A stretch of 60,423 bases of DNA from Sphingomonas trueperi (GTDB lineage: Bacteria; Pseudomonadota; Alphaproteobacteria; Sphingomonadales; Sphingomonadaceae): assembly GCF_011927635.1 (NCBI RefSeq), contig NZ_JAATJB010000019.1, positions 1 through 60,423 of the forward strand. The letters are read 5' to 3'. Below the pieces are notes generated by a model. It did no database searches and had not been told where the DNA came from. It saw only the letters and a program-made list of their open reading frames with translations. Positions within the stretch are counted from its first letter, which is position 1. The number at the start of each line of letters is the position of its first letter. The translations under genes and the position numbers were made by a program. This document shows, piece by piece, positions 52,026 to 60,329 of the stretch.

Positions 52026-53314
52026 ACCGGCTGACCGCGGCGCTCGCCGCCGCCACCATGCTCGGCATCGCCGGTCCTGTCGCCGCTCAGTCGATGCAGG
52101 GCATGGATCATTCGGCAATGCCGGGCATGACCATGCCGATGCCTGCGAAAAAGAAGCCGGTGGTGAAGCCCACGGCCAAAGGCAAGCCGGCCAAGACTAG
52201 GTCAGCTCCTGCGAGGCGACCATCAGCTTCGACGACGAAACGCCGCGCCGCGCCAACGGCCGGCATGAATGGTATGGATCACGGGACCATGCCGGGCATG
52301 GATCACTCGTCTATGCCCGGCATGGACCATGCGGCTCCGCAGGGCTCACAGCAGGGCATGGAAGCCATGCCGGGGATGCAGATGCCCGGAAACGGCCAAA
52401 CGGTCCCTCAGGGCTCCCAGCAGCCGATGCAGGGCATGGACCATTCGGCGATGCCGGGGATGACCATGCCAGCCGACCAGCACAGCGGCCACGACATGCA
52501 GGGCATGTCGGGAATGGCCGGAATGCCAGGCATGGCGGCCGATGGGGTGCAGCAGACTGGCACCGCGCTTCCCGCAGGAAACGCCCCCGCCCCGCCCCTG
52601 CCGACCGACCATGCGGCCGACAGCGTTTACGGCGCGGACGCGATGGCGATGGGTCGCCATCACCTTCAGCAGCATCACGGCGGTCAAAACTTCAGCCAGG
52701 TGCTATTGAACCTCGCTGAGTATCAATTCCGCAACGGTCGTGACGGCTATCGCTGGGATGGCGAGGCGTGGTTCGGGGGTGACATCAACCGCCTCTTCAT
52801 CAAGTCTGAGGGCGAGGGAGCCTTCCGCGAGGGCATCGAGAGCGCCGAGGTGCAGGCGCTCTATAGCCGGACCATTGGCCCTTATTTCAATCTACAAGCG
52901 GGTGTCCGCCAGGATTTGGGGCCGTCCCCGAAACGCACCTATGCGACCGTCGGGCTGGAGGGGCTGGCACCGGGCTTCTTCGAGCTAGAGGGCGCGGTAT
53001 TCCTGTCCAACAAGGGCGACCTGCTAGGGCGGCTTGAGGGCTATTACGACCAGCGCATCACCCAGCGGCTGATCCTGCAACCGCGCGCCGAGCTCAATTT
53101 CGCTGCGCAGGACGTGCCGGAAAACCGGATCGGATCGGGCCTATCCAACGCCGAGCTTGGATTGCGGCTGCGTTATGAGATCCGGCGCGAGTTCGCCCCC
53201 TATGTCGGCGTGTCATGGGATCGCCGCTTCGGCGACACCGCCCGCTACGCGCGCGCCGATGGGGATCGCGCAACGTCCAAGAGCATCGTCGCCGGCGTTC
53301 GTGTCTGGTTCTGA
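52022..53314 (+). CDS. copB: CopB outer-membrane copper resistance protein
   Basis: A 430-residue protein with a signal peptide (ATMLGIAGPVAAQ). About 150 residues rich in MDHSxMPGM repeats follow, broken by a basic Pro/Lys stretch. The C-terminal beta-barrel domain of about 240 residues (LLNLAEYQFRNGRDGYRWDG, ending VAGVRVWF) is the CopB/PcoB fold. The terminal Phe suits an outer-membrane barrel. The ATG at 52022 overlaps the copA stop as ATGA. The repeats resemble those of CopA and probably bind copper in the periplasm. Confidence 0.9.
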   Translation: MNRLTAALAAATMLGIAGPVAAQSMQGMDHSAMPGMTMPMPAKKKPVVKPTAKGKPAKTRSAPARRPSASTTKRRAAPTAGMNGMDHGTMPGMDHSSMPGMDHAAPQGSQQGMEAMPGMQMPGNGQTVPQGSQQPMQGMDHSAMPGMTMPADQHSGHDMQGMSGMAGMPGMAADGVQQTGTALPAGNAPAPPLPTDHAADSVYGADAMAMGRHHLQQHHGGQNFSQVLLNLAEYQFRNGRDGYRWDGEAWFGGDINRLFIKSEGEGAFREGIESAEVQALYSRTIGPYFNLQAGVRQDLGPSPKRTYATVGLEGLAPGFFELEGAVFLSNKGDLLGRLEGYYDQRITQRLILQPRAELNFAAQDVPENRIGSGLSNAELGLRLRYEIRREFAPYVGVSWDRRFGDTARYARADGDRATSKSIVAGVRVWF

Positions 53315-53329
53315 TCGATGGAGGAACAG

Positions 53330-53914
53330 ATGGCTCAAGACGGCAGGCGCTCGATAAGGCAGCACTTCCCGAGCCTGCCGTTCGTAGGCGCCCTGGCGAT
53401 CGTCCTGGCGCTGGGCGCAGCCGCGTTTATCTACCTTGGCGTGTATAACATCGCGGCCGACGAACCGCACACGCCGGCGGTCTATTCAATGCTCGAACGC
53501 CTGCGCGATCGGTCGATTGAGGCACGCGCGCGCGGCATAACACCCCCGGCCGATCTGGCATCGGCGCAGCGCGTGTCAGTCGGCGCGGGCCTTTACGGAG
53601 AAATGTGTTCCGGTTGCCATCTCGGCCCCGGCGTCGAGAAATCCGAGATGAGCCAGGGCCTCTATCCACAGGCGCCGGAACTCGCGCGCGCTCAAGATCT
53701 CACCCCCGCCCAGCAATTCTGGATCATCAAGCACGGGGTGAAGCTCAGCGCCATGCCGGCATGGGGCAAGACGCATCCCGACCCCCTAATTTGGAATATG
53801 GTCGCGTTCGTCCGCAAGCTCCCCGGCATGACGCCCGAACAGTATAAGGCACTGGTCGCGAGCGCCCCGGCCGATCACGACGAGATGATGAAGGACATGC
53901 CGGGTATGAAGTGA
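53330..53914 (+). CDS. membrane-anchored c-type cytochrome
   Basis: A 194-residue protein with one N-terminal membrane helix (FVGALAIVLALGAAAFIYL) and a periplasmic cytochrome c domain. The heme motif is MCSGCHLGPG near residue 92, and a late Met (LSAMPAWGKTHPD) is a probable axial ligand. Near the end there is a Met/His-rich tail (DHDEMMKDMPGMK). The ATG at 53330 is preceded by GGAGG. It lies between copB and a PepSY protein in the copper operon and may pass electrons during copper oxidation. Confidence 0.83.
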   Translation: MAQDGRRSIRQHFPSLPFVGALAIVLALGAAAFIYLGVYNIAADEPHTPAVYSMLERLRDRSIEARARGITPPADLASAQRVSVGAGLYGEMCSGCHLGPGVEKSEMSQGLYPQAPELARAQDLTPAQQFWIIKHGVKLSAMPAWGKTHPDPLIWNMVAFVRKLPGMTPEQYKALVASAPADHDEMMKDMPGMK

Positions 53915-53939
53915 CCCCGGCGACGAGGTTGAGGGAGGA

Positions 53940-54677
53940 GTGGTTCTGAAAAGCGCGAAACTGAGGCTGCATCTACTCGCGAGCCGCACGCACAAATGGC
54001 TCGCGATCATCATCGGCGCGCAGCTCCTGCTATGGTTCGCAAGCGGCGCCCTGATGAGCTTCCTGCCGATCGATCGGGTGCATGGCGATCACCTCGTTGA
54101 CCGCAAAGCCGCGGCGCCCCTTCCCCGCGGCAGCACGTTCGCCCCACCATCGGCGATCGTAGGCGCAGCAGATGCGCCCATCGAGGCCATCACCTATCGC
54201 ATGTGGCTTGGCCGCCCGGTCGCCGAGGTCGCGACAGCCAAGGGAACGCGCCTGTTCGACGCCGCGACGGGCCAAGCGCTGCCAGCACCAACGGCTCGTG
54301 AGGCCGAGGAGATCGCGCGTTTGGCATGGCGTGGCGGTGCTCGACCAGCGGCGAAGGTAGAGCGGATCGAGCGCGCCAGCCCCGAATATCGCGGCACGCT
54401 CCCCGCCTGGCGCGTCGCGTTCGCCGACCTCGATTCCACCCGCGTCTTTGTCGCGGCCGACACCGGTCGGATCTCGGCTGTCCGAACCGGCACTTGGCGG
54501 CTCTACGACTTCTTCTGGGGCCTTCACATCATGGATTGGACGAATCACGAGAACTTCAACACGCCCTGGCTGCTCGCCTTCGCGATCGGTGGGCTTGCGC
54601 TTTGGTTAGGGGGGGCAGTGCTTCTCTACATGCGATGGCCCAAAACGCGGCGTCGCAACATCGTGATCGAGGCATAA
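53940..54677 (+). CDS. PepSY-domain membrane protein
   Basis: A 245-residue protein with an N-terminal helix (LAIIIGAQLLLWFASGALMS), a periplasmic PepSY-like region, and a C-terminal helix (LLAFAIGGLALWLGGAVLLY). The conserved YDFFWGLHIMDWTNHENFNT near residue 185 contains histidines that could ligate heme. Related proteins are heme-binding reductases or accessory proteins. It starts with GTG at 53940 after GAGGGAGGAG. It is the last gene of the copA-copB unit. Confidence 0.78.
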   Translation: MVLKSAKLRLHLLASRTHKWLAIIIGAQLLLWFASGALMSFLPIDRVHGDHLVDRKAAAPLPRGSTFAPPSAIVGAADAPIEAITYRMWLGRPVAEVATAKGTRLFDAATGQALPAPTAREAEEIARLAWRGGARPAAKVERIERASPEYRGTLPAWRVAFADLDSTRVFVAADTGRISAVRTGTWRLYDFFWGLHIMDWTNHENFNTPWLLAFAIGGLALWLGGAVLLYMRWPKTRRRNIVIEA

Positions 54678-54759
54678 TATACGCGGCTCAGGAGCGTAGC
54701 CCTCGGAAATAAAGTCCTGTTTCCTGACAATTTCTCGCGCGTTCTAGCACCCCGGGTGA

Positions 54760-54783
54760 GGGATAGCCGCCTCGCACGCGTAG
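54760..54783 (+). promoter_or_regulatory. ECF sigma promoter 6 (DUF305)
   Basis: GGGATA (54760-54765), 12 nt, GCGTAG (54778-54783), 28 bp before the DUF305 start. Confidence 0.68.
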
Positions 54784-54810
54784 AAGTCTTAGAACCCAGG
54801 GAGATCAATA

Positions 54811-55203
54811 ATGCGCTTCGCACCAACATTCGCAGCTTTGGCGCTGCTCGCCACGCCCGCCCTCGCGCAGCAGAGCGGCGGAATGCAGGGCATGAACCAC
54901 GGTCAGATGGCCGGCATGAACCACGACGACATGGCGGGCATGATGGCCGGCAATCCCTACGGCCAGGCCGAGATGGACATGCATCAGAAGATGATGGCGG
55001 CCAAGCAGGGCGACGCGGCCGAAATGTGGACGCGCAAGATGATCGAGCATCACCGAGGCGCCATCGCCATGTCGCGCGTTGCGGTGCGTGACGCGCGCGA
55101 CGCCGAGACCAAGCGCATGGCGCAGATGACGATCACGAAACAGGAAAAGGATATTGCCGAGCTGCAGGCGTGGCTCAGCAAGCACGGCAAGCGCCCGCAA
55201 TAA
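54811..55203 (+). CDS. DUF305 (CopM-like) periplasmic copper-binding protein
   Basis: A 130-residue protein with a signal peptide (FAALALLATPALAQ) and a Met/His-rich linker (GGMQGMNHGQMAGMNHDDMA). The DUF305 core contains KMIEHHRGAIAMSRVAV. The tandem histidines and methionines suit periplasmic Cu(I)/Ag(I) binding, as in cyanobacterial CopM. ECF promoter 6 precedes it and a strong terminator follows, so it is a single-gene unit. GGGAGA lies before the ATG. Confidence 0.88.
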   Translation: MRFAPTFAALALLATPALAQQSGGMQGMNHGQMAGMNHDDMAGMMAGNPYGQAEMDMHQKMMAAKQGDAAEMWTRKMIEHHRGAIAMSRVAVRDARDAETKRMAQMTITKQEKDIAELQAWLSKHGKRPQ

Positions 55204-55213
55204 GGGAGCGCTG

Positions 55214-55265
55214 CCCCGCCCTGTCGATCCCCCTACCCCCCGGCAGGGCGGGGATTTCCTTTTAG
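55214..55265 (+). terminator. Rho-independent terminator after DUF305
   Basis: A perfect stem CCCCGCCCTG (55214-55223) / CAGGGCGGGG (55244-55253) is followed by the T-rich ATTTCCTTTT. It marks the right end of the ECF-controlled copper genes. Confidence 0.85.
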
Positions 55266-55271
55266 GAGCTG

Positions 55272-55724
55272 ATGATGAAGAATGGTGTTCGTGGCGCCGT
55301 CGCCGCCTTGCTAATGACCATCCCAGCGGTCGCATCGGCCGCGGCCGACATCGCCATGCACCGCGATCCGGGTTGCGGCTGTTGCGAGAAATGGGCGGCG
55401 CAGGTGCGTCAGCAGTTCGGCCGCAAGGTCCAGATCATCGACGATGATCGCCGTGAGGTGCTGCAGCGTAAGATCGGCCTGCCCGCTGACCTCGCGTCCT
55501 GCCATACCGCGATCATCGACGGCATGGCGTTTGAGGGACATGTCCCGATCGCGGACATGAAGCGCGCGCTGGCCCAGCATCCTAAAGGCGTGCGCGGCTT
55601 GGCCGTGGCCGGAATGCCGATGGGCTCACCGGGCATGGAGGTGCCCGGCATGAGAACCCAGCCCTATGACGTCATTGCGTTCGGTGCCGCTGGCCGGCGT
55701 GTCTTTGCTAGCCACGGCGCCTAA
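55272..55724 (+). CDS. DUF411 family metal-binding protein
   Basis: A 150-residue protein with a signal peptide (AALLMTIPAVASA). The DUF411 core contains MHRDPGCGCCEKWAAQV, with three Cys and a His at the start, and later ASCHTAIIDGMAFEGHVP. A Met-rich segment (AGMPMGSPGMEVPGM) lies near the end. Members bind copper or silver in the periplasm and often accompany cus and cop operons. It lies just after the terminator at 55214 and has no ECF site, so it may begin another unit. Start at 55272 or 55275 after TTAGGAG. Confidence 0.88.
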   Translation: MMKNGVRGAVAALLMTIPAVASAAADIAMHRDPGCGCCEKWAAQVRQQFGRKVQIIDDDRREVLQRKIGLPADLASCHTAIIDGMAFEGHVPIADMKRALAQHPKGVRGLAVAGMPMGSPGMEVPGMRTQPYDVIAFGAAGRRVFASHGA

Positions 55725-55802
55725 ACGACAGGTTGTCTTGTGAGCGGCAAATCTTCCCCGGCGCTTCATGCCGGCACTACGGCACCCGGCAAACCACCCG
55801 TA

Positions 55803-55831
55803 TTGACCTCGGCGTTGACAATTGGGATAGT
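55803..55831 (+). promoter_or_regulatory. sigma-70-like promoter for the cus operon
   Basis: TTGACC (55803-55808), 17 nt, GATAGT (55826-55831), just upstream of the small secreted protein gene that heads the cus genes. It has the housekeeping spacing, not the ECF pattern. Confidence 0.5.
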
Positions 55832-55837
55832 ATCCGG

Positions 55838-56194
55838 GTGTTGAAAGCTCGTCTTTCTCTCTTGCTTCTTGTTGGAGCGTTGCTTGGCCTTTTGGGCCAA
55901 GGAATTGCGTATGCGGCCGGCCCATCGCTCTCACCCAAGATGGCGATGAGCCATGTCACCCCATCCCGCATGGATTGCGCGGGTATGGCGACCCCGGATC
56001 CGTCATCGGAACACCCATGCAAAGGACTGACGCTGGCGTGTATCGCCCAAATGGGATGCGTTGTTCCCATGACGTTTGAGGAGCCGGCAAGAGTGCTGAA
56101 GCGCTCGATCGCATCTCAAATCGTTATCTGGCCTGCCAGCCGGGCACTTGCCGGCCTCAACGTCGCTCCCGAGCCCGAACCGCCTACCGTTTGA
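55838..56194 (+). CDS. small secreted cysteine-containing protein upstream of cus genes
   Basis: A 118-residue protein with a signal peptide (LSLLLLVGALLGLLGQGIAYA). The mature part contains four to five Cys and several Met/His (SRMDCAGM, HPCKGLTLACIAQMGCVVPM). No family is recognised. The start is uncertain: a GTG at 55838 is chosen because it directly precedes the signal peptide, although it lies only seven bases from the proposed -10. Another start upstream (55733) lacks coding character. Confidence 0.5.
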   Translation: MLKARLSLLLLVGALLGLLGQGIAYAAGPSLSPKMAMSHVTPSRMDCAGMATPDPSSEHPCKGLTLACIAQMGCVVPMTFEEPARVLKRSIASQIVIWPASRALAGLNVAPEPEPPTV

Positions 56195-56276
56195 TCGAGT
56201 CAAGCCGTGTCAGGCTGCAGCCGTTCGCCGGTTGCGGCTCTGCCGATTTTAAATCTCGATCAAATTGGAAAGTGAC

Positions 56277-56528
56277 ATGAAAACGTTCATCTTGGCGGTA
56301 TTTGCCGCTAGCCTCGCCGCGTCGGCAGCGACGGCGGCCACATCTGAAAATAAAAGCAATGGTCATTGGGAGTGGCGTTCCAATTACCAGCCGGGCCCGC
56401 GGGCGCCGCTTCAAGCCCCACGTCGCGTATGGGTTACGGACGTTCCCCAGTCGAGCGCCTGCGTGTGCCCGATGATGGAACGCGGTCGCGACGCCTGCAT
56501 GTCAATGAAGGGCGGCCAGTCAACTTAA
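56277..56528 (+). CDS. small secreted protein with Cys/Met pair
   Basis: An 83-residue protein with a signal peptide (LAVFAASLAASAATA). A short mature chain has a C-terminal ligand cluster (SSACVCPMMERGRDACMSM). It is likely a periplasmic copper-binding accessory protein. It lies between the previous small protein and cusC in the same direction. No family is recognised; support comes from the clear signal peptide and the neighbourhood. Confidence 0.55.
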   Translation: MKTFILAVFAASLAASAATAATSENKSNGHWEWRSNYQPGPRAPLQAPRRVWVTDVPQSSACVCPMMERGRDACMSMKGGQST

Positions 56529-56609
56529 GCTGGCGAGCCTGAACAGGTGCCGGGCTCCGATCAACCATTTGGAGCCCGGCCATCATTATGACATGAAGGG
56601 ACTAGAGGG

Positions 56610-57839
56610 ATGCGCGCATCCATGATGCTCGCGGTCGCCGCGCTCACGACGAGCGCCGCGCACGCGCAGACACTTACCTATGACCAAGCGCTGCGCGATG
56701 CGGTTGCCAACGCCCCGGGAGCGGTTGCCGGTCGCGCGGGGGTCAGCGCCGCCCAAGCCGATGCACGTGCGGCGGGAAGCCTTCCGGACCCCCGTGTGTC
56801 GATCGGAATCGAGAATTATCCTGTCTCTGGGCCACCCGCCTTCTCCCTATCCAGAGACGACATGACGATGGGGCGTGTCGGTTTCCAACAGGACCTACCC
56901 AACCTTGCCAAGCGTCATGCCGCGCAAGCGCAGGCACGCGCCGTGATCGCAACGGCAGAAGCATCGCAAGCGACCAAGCTCCGGGAGGTGCGATTGGGAG
57001 CGGGGCAGGCATGGATCGACCTTGCTTATGCCGAGCGTCGACTAGCTGCCCTCGACACCGTTCTGCTATTCCTTCGATCTCTCCCTTCCGCTGCGCGGGC
57101 CGCCGTGACGACCGGTTCGGTCCGCCCTGGTCAGACACTGACGACCGATCAGGAGATCGCGGCACTCGACGACCGCCGCGACGAGTTGATGGCCGCCGTT
57201 GCGCGCGCCCGCGCGATGCTGGCTCGCTGGACCGGCGTATCGGCGCCCGAGATTGCCGGCGATATGCCCGCGATCGATCTGGCTCCGGCGCGGCTGCGGG
57301 ACGCGCTCAGCCTTCACTCCGACATGGTTCTCGCCGAGGCCGGTATTCAGCGCGCCCAGGCCGACGTGGATGCGGCGCGAGCGGAGAAGCGACCCGATTG
57401 GGGGGTAGAGGTAGCTTATCAACGCCGTGACCCCCGGTATGGCGACATGGTGTCGGCGGGAGTTTCGATGAGCCTGCCGCTGTTCGCTCGATCGCGTCAG
57501 AACCCGCGCATCGAAGCCCGCAAATCCGCACAGGCGCAGGCCGAGGCCGCGCGCGAAGAAACCCGGCGCACATTGGCAGCCGATCTGGAGGCCGCGCTGG
57601 CGGACCACCAAATGCATCACAGCCAATGGCAGCGCGCGCGCGACGTGCTCCTTCCGCTCGCTCGGAAGCGAGCCGATCTGGAGATAGCGAGCTACTCTGC
57701 CGGTCGCGCGAGTCTTGCGGATGCCATCGAAGCCAAGACCGCGCTCGCCGACGCCGAGCTGACCGTGCTCGACCGTGAGGCGCTCGTCGCCGCAGACTCT
57801 GTCCGCCTCACCATTACCTTCGGGAGCGCCGATCGATGA
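56610..57839 (+). CDS. cusC: CusC-like outer-membrane efflux channel
   Basis: A 409-residue TolC-family protein with a signal peptide (MMLAVAALTTSAAHAQ). It has repeated helical hairpins (VSAAQADARAAGSLPDPRVS, KLREVRLGAGQAWIDLAYAE) and QARAVIATAEASQATK. It forms the outer-membrane part of a Cu/Ag efflux pump with the two downstream genes. Its stop overlaps the adaptor start by four bases. A region before the ATG carries GGGACTAGAGGG. Confidence 0.85.
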   Translation: MRASMMLAVAALTTSAAHAQTLTYDQALRDAVANAPGAVAGRAGVSAAQADARAAGSLPDPRVSIGIENYPVSGPPAFSLSRDDMTMGRVGFQQDLPNLAKRHAAQAQARAVIATAEASQATKLREVRLGAGQAWIDLAYAERRLAALDTVLLFLRSLPSAARAAVTTGSVRPGQTLTTDQEIAALDDRRDELMAAVARARAMLARWTGVSAPEIAGDMPAIDLAPARLRDALSLHSDMVLAEAGIQRAQADVDAARAEKRPDWGVEVAYQRRDPRYGDMVSAGVSMSLPLFARSRQNPRIEARKSAQAQAEAAREETRRTLAADLEAALADHQMHHSQWQRARDVLLPLARKRADLEIASYSAGRASLADAIEAKTALADAELTVLDREALVAADSVRLTITFGSADR

Positions 57840-59335
57840 GCGACACTACCATTACCCGCGCCCGCCTTGTCACCGCGGTAAGCGCGCTGGTGCTGGTCGC
57901 AGGGGGCGTGGGCTTCGGGCTCGCGAAACTTGGCACGTCCTCGGCTGCCGATCAAACGGCATCCCCAGCCCCGCAGAAGAAGATCCTCTACTGGTATGAT
58001 CCGATGATCCCGGGGGAGCGGCACGACGGCCCGGGTCTCTCGTCGATGGGGATGAAACTGATCCCCCGCTATGCCGACGAGGGCGCAGGCGGTAGCGCCG
58101 CACCGGGCGTAGCGATCGATCCGGCCAGCCTCCAGCGGCTCGGCGCGCGGATCGTCACGGTCGAACGCGGATCGTTGTCAAACTCGGCCTCGGCAACCGG
58201 CAGCATCGAGTTCAATGACCGCAACGTTGCGGTCGTGCAGGCACGCAGCGGCGGCTTCGTTCAGCGCGTCTATGCGCGCGCGCCAGGCGATGTCGTGCCG
58301 GCAGGCGCCCCGCTCGCCGATATCCTTGTGCCCGAATGGGCGGGCGCGCAGGCGGAGTATCTCGCCGTGCGCCGCACCGGGGATGCCGGGCTCACGCGGG
58401 CGGCACGAGAGCGCCTGTTGCTTCTCGGGATGCCCGCCGGATCGATTGCATCGGCGGAGTGGCGCGGCCGACCGCAAGGTGTGACGACGATCAGCACGCC
58501 CGTGGGGGGCGTCATCAAGACGCTCGGCGTCCGACAGGGGATGACGGTCGCGCAAGGACAGACACTGGCGGAGGTGAACGGCCTCGCCACCGTGTGGCTG
58601 AACGCGGCTGTCCCTGAGGCCCTCGCAGGAAACCTGCGGATCGGCACGCCCGTCATCGCCACGCTGGCGGCTTTCCCGGGCGAAAGCTTCAGGGGCCGCA
58701 TCGCTGCGATCCTGCCCCAGGCCGAGGCAGCGAGCCGCACGCTCACAATCCGCGTCGAGCTCCCCAACCGTGCCGGCCGGTTGCGCCCCGGTATGTTCGC
58801 CAGCGTGGCGCTCGACCAGGGGAGCCGCGATGCACTCCTTGTTCCGAGTGAGGCCGTGATCCGGACCGGCCGGCGCACACTCGTCATGTTGGCAGGGCCG
58901 GGTGGACGCTTTCGACCCGCCGAGGTTCGCACTGGCGCAGAAGGCGGCGGCAAAACCGAGATAGTCGCCGGCCTGACCGAGGGTGAGAAGGTTGTCGCGT
59001 CGGGCCAGTTCCTGATCGACTCCGAAGCGAGCCTCGCTGGCCTCGATGCGCGTCCGATTGGTGTCGAAGCGTCACCCGCAACAAAGCCGGCCGTGAAACC
59101 CACCGCGTCGATCTACGAGACGGTCGGCAGCATCGAGGCGATCGATCGCAGTTCCGTCACCCTGTCCCATCAGCCCGTTCCGGCGATCGGCTGGCCGGCC
59201 ATGACAATGACGTTCCGCGTCGCCGATCCCGCGTTGGTGCGTGGGTATCGCAAGGGTGAGCGGGTGCGGTTCGGCTTTGATCAACCCGCCGATGGTCCAA
59301 CGCTGCGCCGCATGACGCGCGAGGCTGGGCGATGA
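57836..59335 (+). CDS. cusB: CusB adaptor with N-terminal metal-binding and C-terminal CusF-like domains
   Basis: A 499-residue adaptor. An N-terminal anchor (VTAVSALVLVAGGVGFGLA) is followed by a short heavy-metal-binding segment (YWYDPMIPGERHDGPGLSSM). Barrel, lipoyl and hairpin domains come next (VVQARSGGFVQRVYARAPGD, STPVGGVIKTLGVRQGMTVA). A C-terminal CusF-like domain (about 415-499: VGSIEAIDRSSVTLSHQPVP, then IGWPAMTMTFRV) carries the W, M and M typical of the Cu(I) site in CusF. In E. coli CusF is a separate protein, so this is a natural fusion. It overlaps both flanking genes by four bases. Confidence 0.88.
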   Translation: MSDTTITRARLVTAVSALVLVAGGVGFGLAKLGTSSAADQTASPAPQKKILYWYDPMIPGERHDGPGLSSMGMKLIPRYADEGAGGSAAPGVAIDPASLQRLGARIVTVERGSLSNSASATGSIEFNDRNVAVVQARSGGFVQRVYARAPGDVVPAGAPLADILVPEWAGAQAEYLAVRRTGDAGLTRAARERLLLLGMPAGSIASAEWRGRPQGVTTISTPVGGVIKTLGVRQGMTVAQGQTLAEVNGLATVWLNAAVPEALAGNLRIGTPVIATLAAFPGESFRGRIAAILPQAEAASRTLTIRVELPNRAGRLRPGMFASVALDQGSRDALLVPSEAVIRTGRRTLVMLAGPGGRFRPAEVRTGAEGGGKTEIVAGLTEGEKVVASGQFLIDSEASLAGLDARPIGVEASPATKPAVKPTASIYETVGSIEAIDRSSVTLSHQPVPAIGWPAMTMTFRVADPALVRGYRKGERVRFGFDQPADGPTLRRMTREAGR

Positions 59336-60329
59336 TTGCCGCGATCATCCGCTGGTCGGTCGCGAACCGCTTCCTCGTCGTCCTGGCGGCCATCGCGCTC
59401 GCCATGGCCGGGGTGTTCGCAATGCGTGCCACCCCCGTCGATGCGCTCCCCGACCTGTCCGACACGCAGGTCATCATCCGCACGAGCTGGCCGGGCCAAG
59501 CCCCGCAGATCGTCGAGAACCAGGTGACGTATCCGCTCACCACGACGATGCTGTCCGTGCCTGGCGCGAAAACCGTGCGCGGCTATTCGTTCTTCGGCGA
59601 CAGCTACGTCTATGTCCTCTTCGAGGATGGGACCGACCTCTATTGGGCGCGCTCACGCGTGCTGGAGTATCTGAGCCAGGTGCAGGGACGGCTTCCCCAA
59701 GGCGCGCAGGCCGCGCTGGGTCCTGATGCGACGGGGGTCGGCTGGGTCTATGAATACACGCTGTTGGACCGCACCGGCCGCCGTGACCTGTCGCAGCTCC
59801 GATCCTTGCAGGACTGGTTCCTACGTTATGAACTGAAAACGCTGCCCGGCGTTGCGGAGGTGGCGAGCATCGGCGGAATGGTGAAGCAATATCAGGTGCT
59901 GCTCGACCCGACGCGGCTCGCCGCATTCGGTGTCACGCACACTCAGGCCGTCGATGCCATTCGCCGCGCCAATCAGGAGGCCGGCGGGTCCGTCCTCGAG
60001 CTGGGCGAAGCCGAATATATGGTGCGCGCGTCAGGTTACTTGCGCACCGTCGACGATTTCCGCGCGATCCCGCTCAAGGTCGCCGGTGCCGGCGTCCCCG
60101 TTACCTTGGGCGACGTCGCGTCGATCCAGATCGGCCCCGAGATGCGCCGCGGCATCGCCGAGCTGAACGGCGAAGGCGAGGTCGCGGGCGGAGTCGTCAT
60201 CCTGCGTCAGGGCAAGAATGCACGGCAGACGATCGAAGCCGTCAAGGCCAAGCTCGCGGAACTGAAAGCGAGCCTTCCCCCCGGCGTCGAGATCGTCACC
60301 ACCTATGACCGCTCGCAATTGATCGACCG
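59332..60329 (+). pseudogene. cusA: CusA Cu/Ag RND pump, truncated by an insertion sequence
   Basis: The first ~332 residues of a CusA-type HME-RND pump: MIAAIIRWSVANRFLVVLAA, then PVDALPDLSDTQVIIRTSWP and the periplasmic domain to VEIVTTYDRSQLIDR. Homology stops at about 60329, where unrelated sequence with an IS3-type end and transposase start begins. In an intact gene about 700 more residues with the remaining helices and proton-relay motif would follow. The operon's pump is therefore probably inactive on this copy unless the rest lies beyond the element. The start overlaps cusB as ATGA. Confidence 0.8.

Noticed and set aside
49851..52118. A 755-residue open frame opposite copA/copB
   Set aside because: It mirrors the Met/His repeats of CopA in antisense (Gly/His/Ala patterns) and has no start signal or known domain.
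51260..52530. Regular short repeats resembling a CRISPR-like array
   Set aside because: They are in-frame codons for Met-Asp-His-Ser repeats in CopA and CopB, with irregular spacing and no unique spacers.
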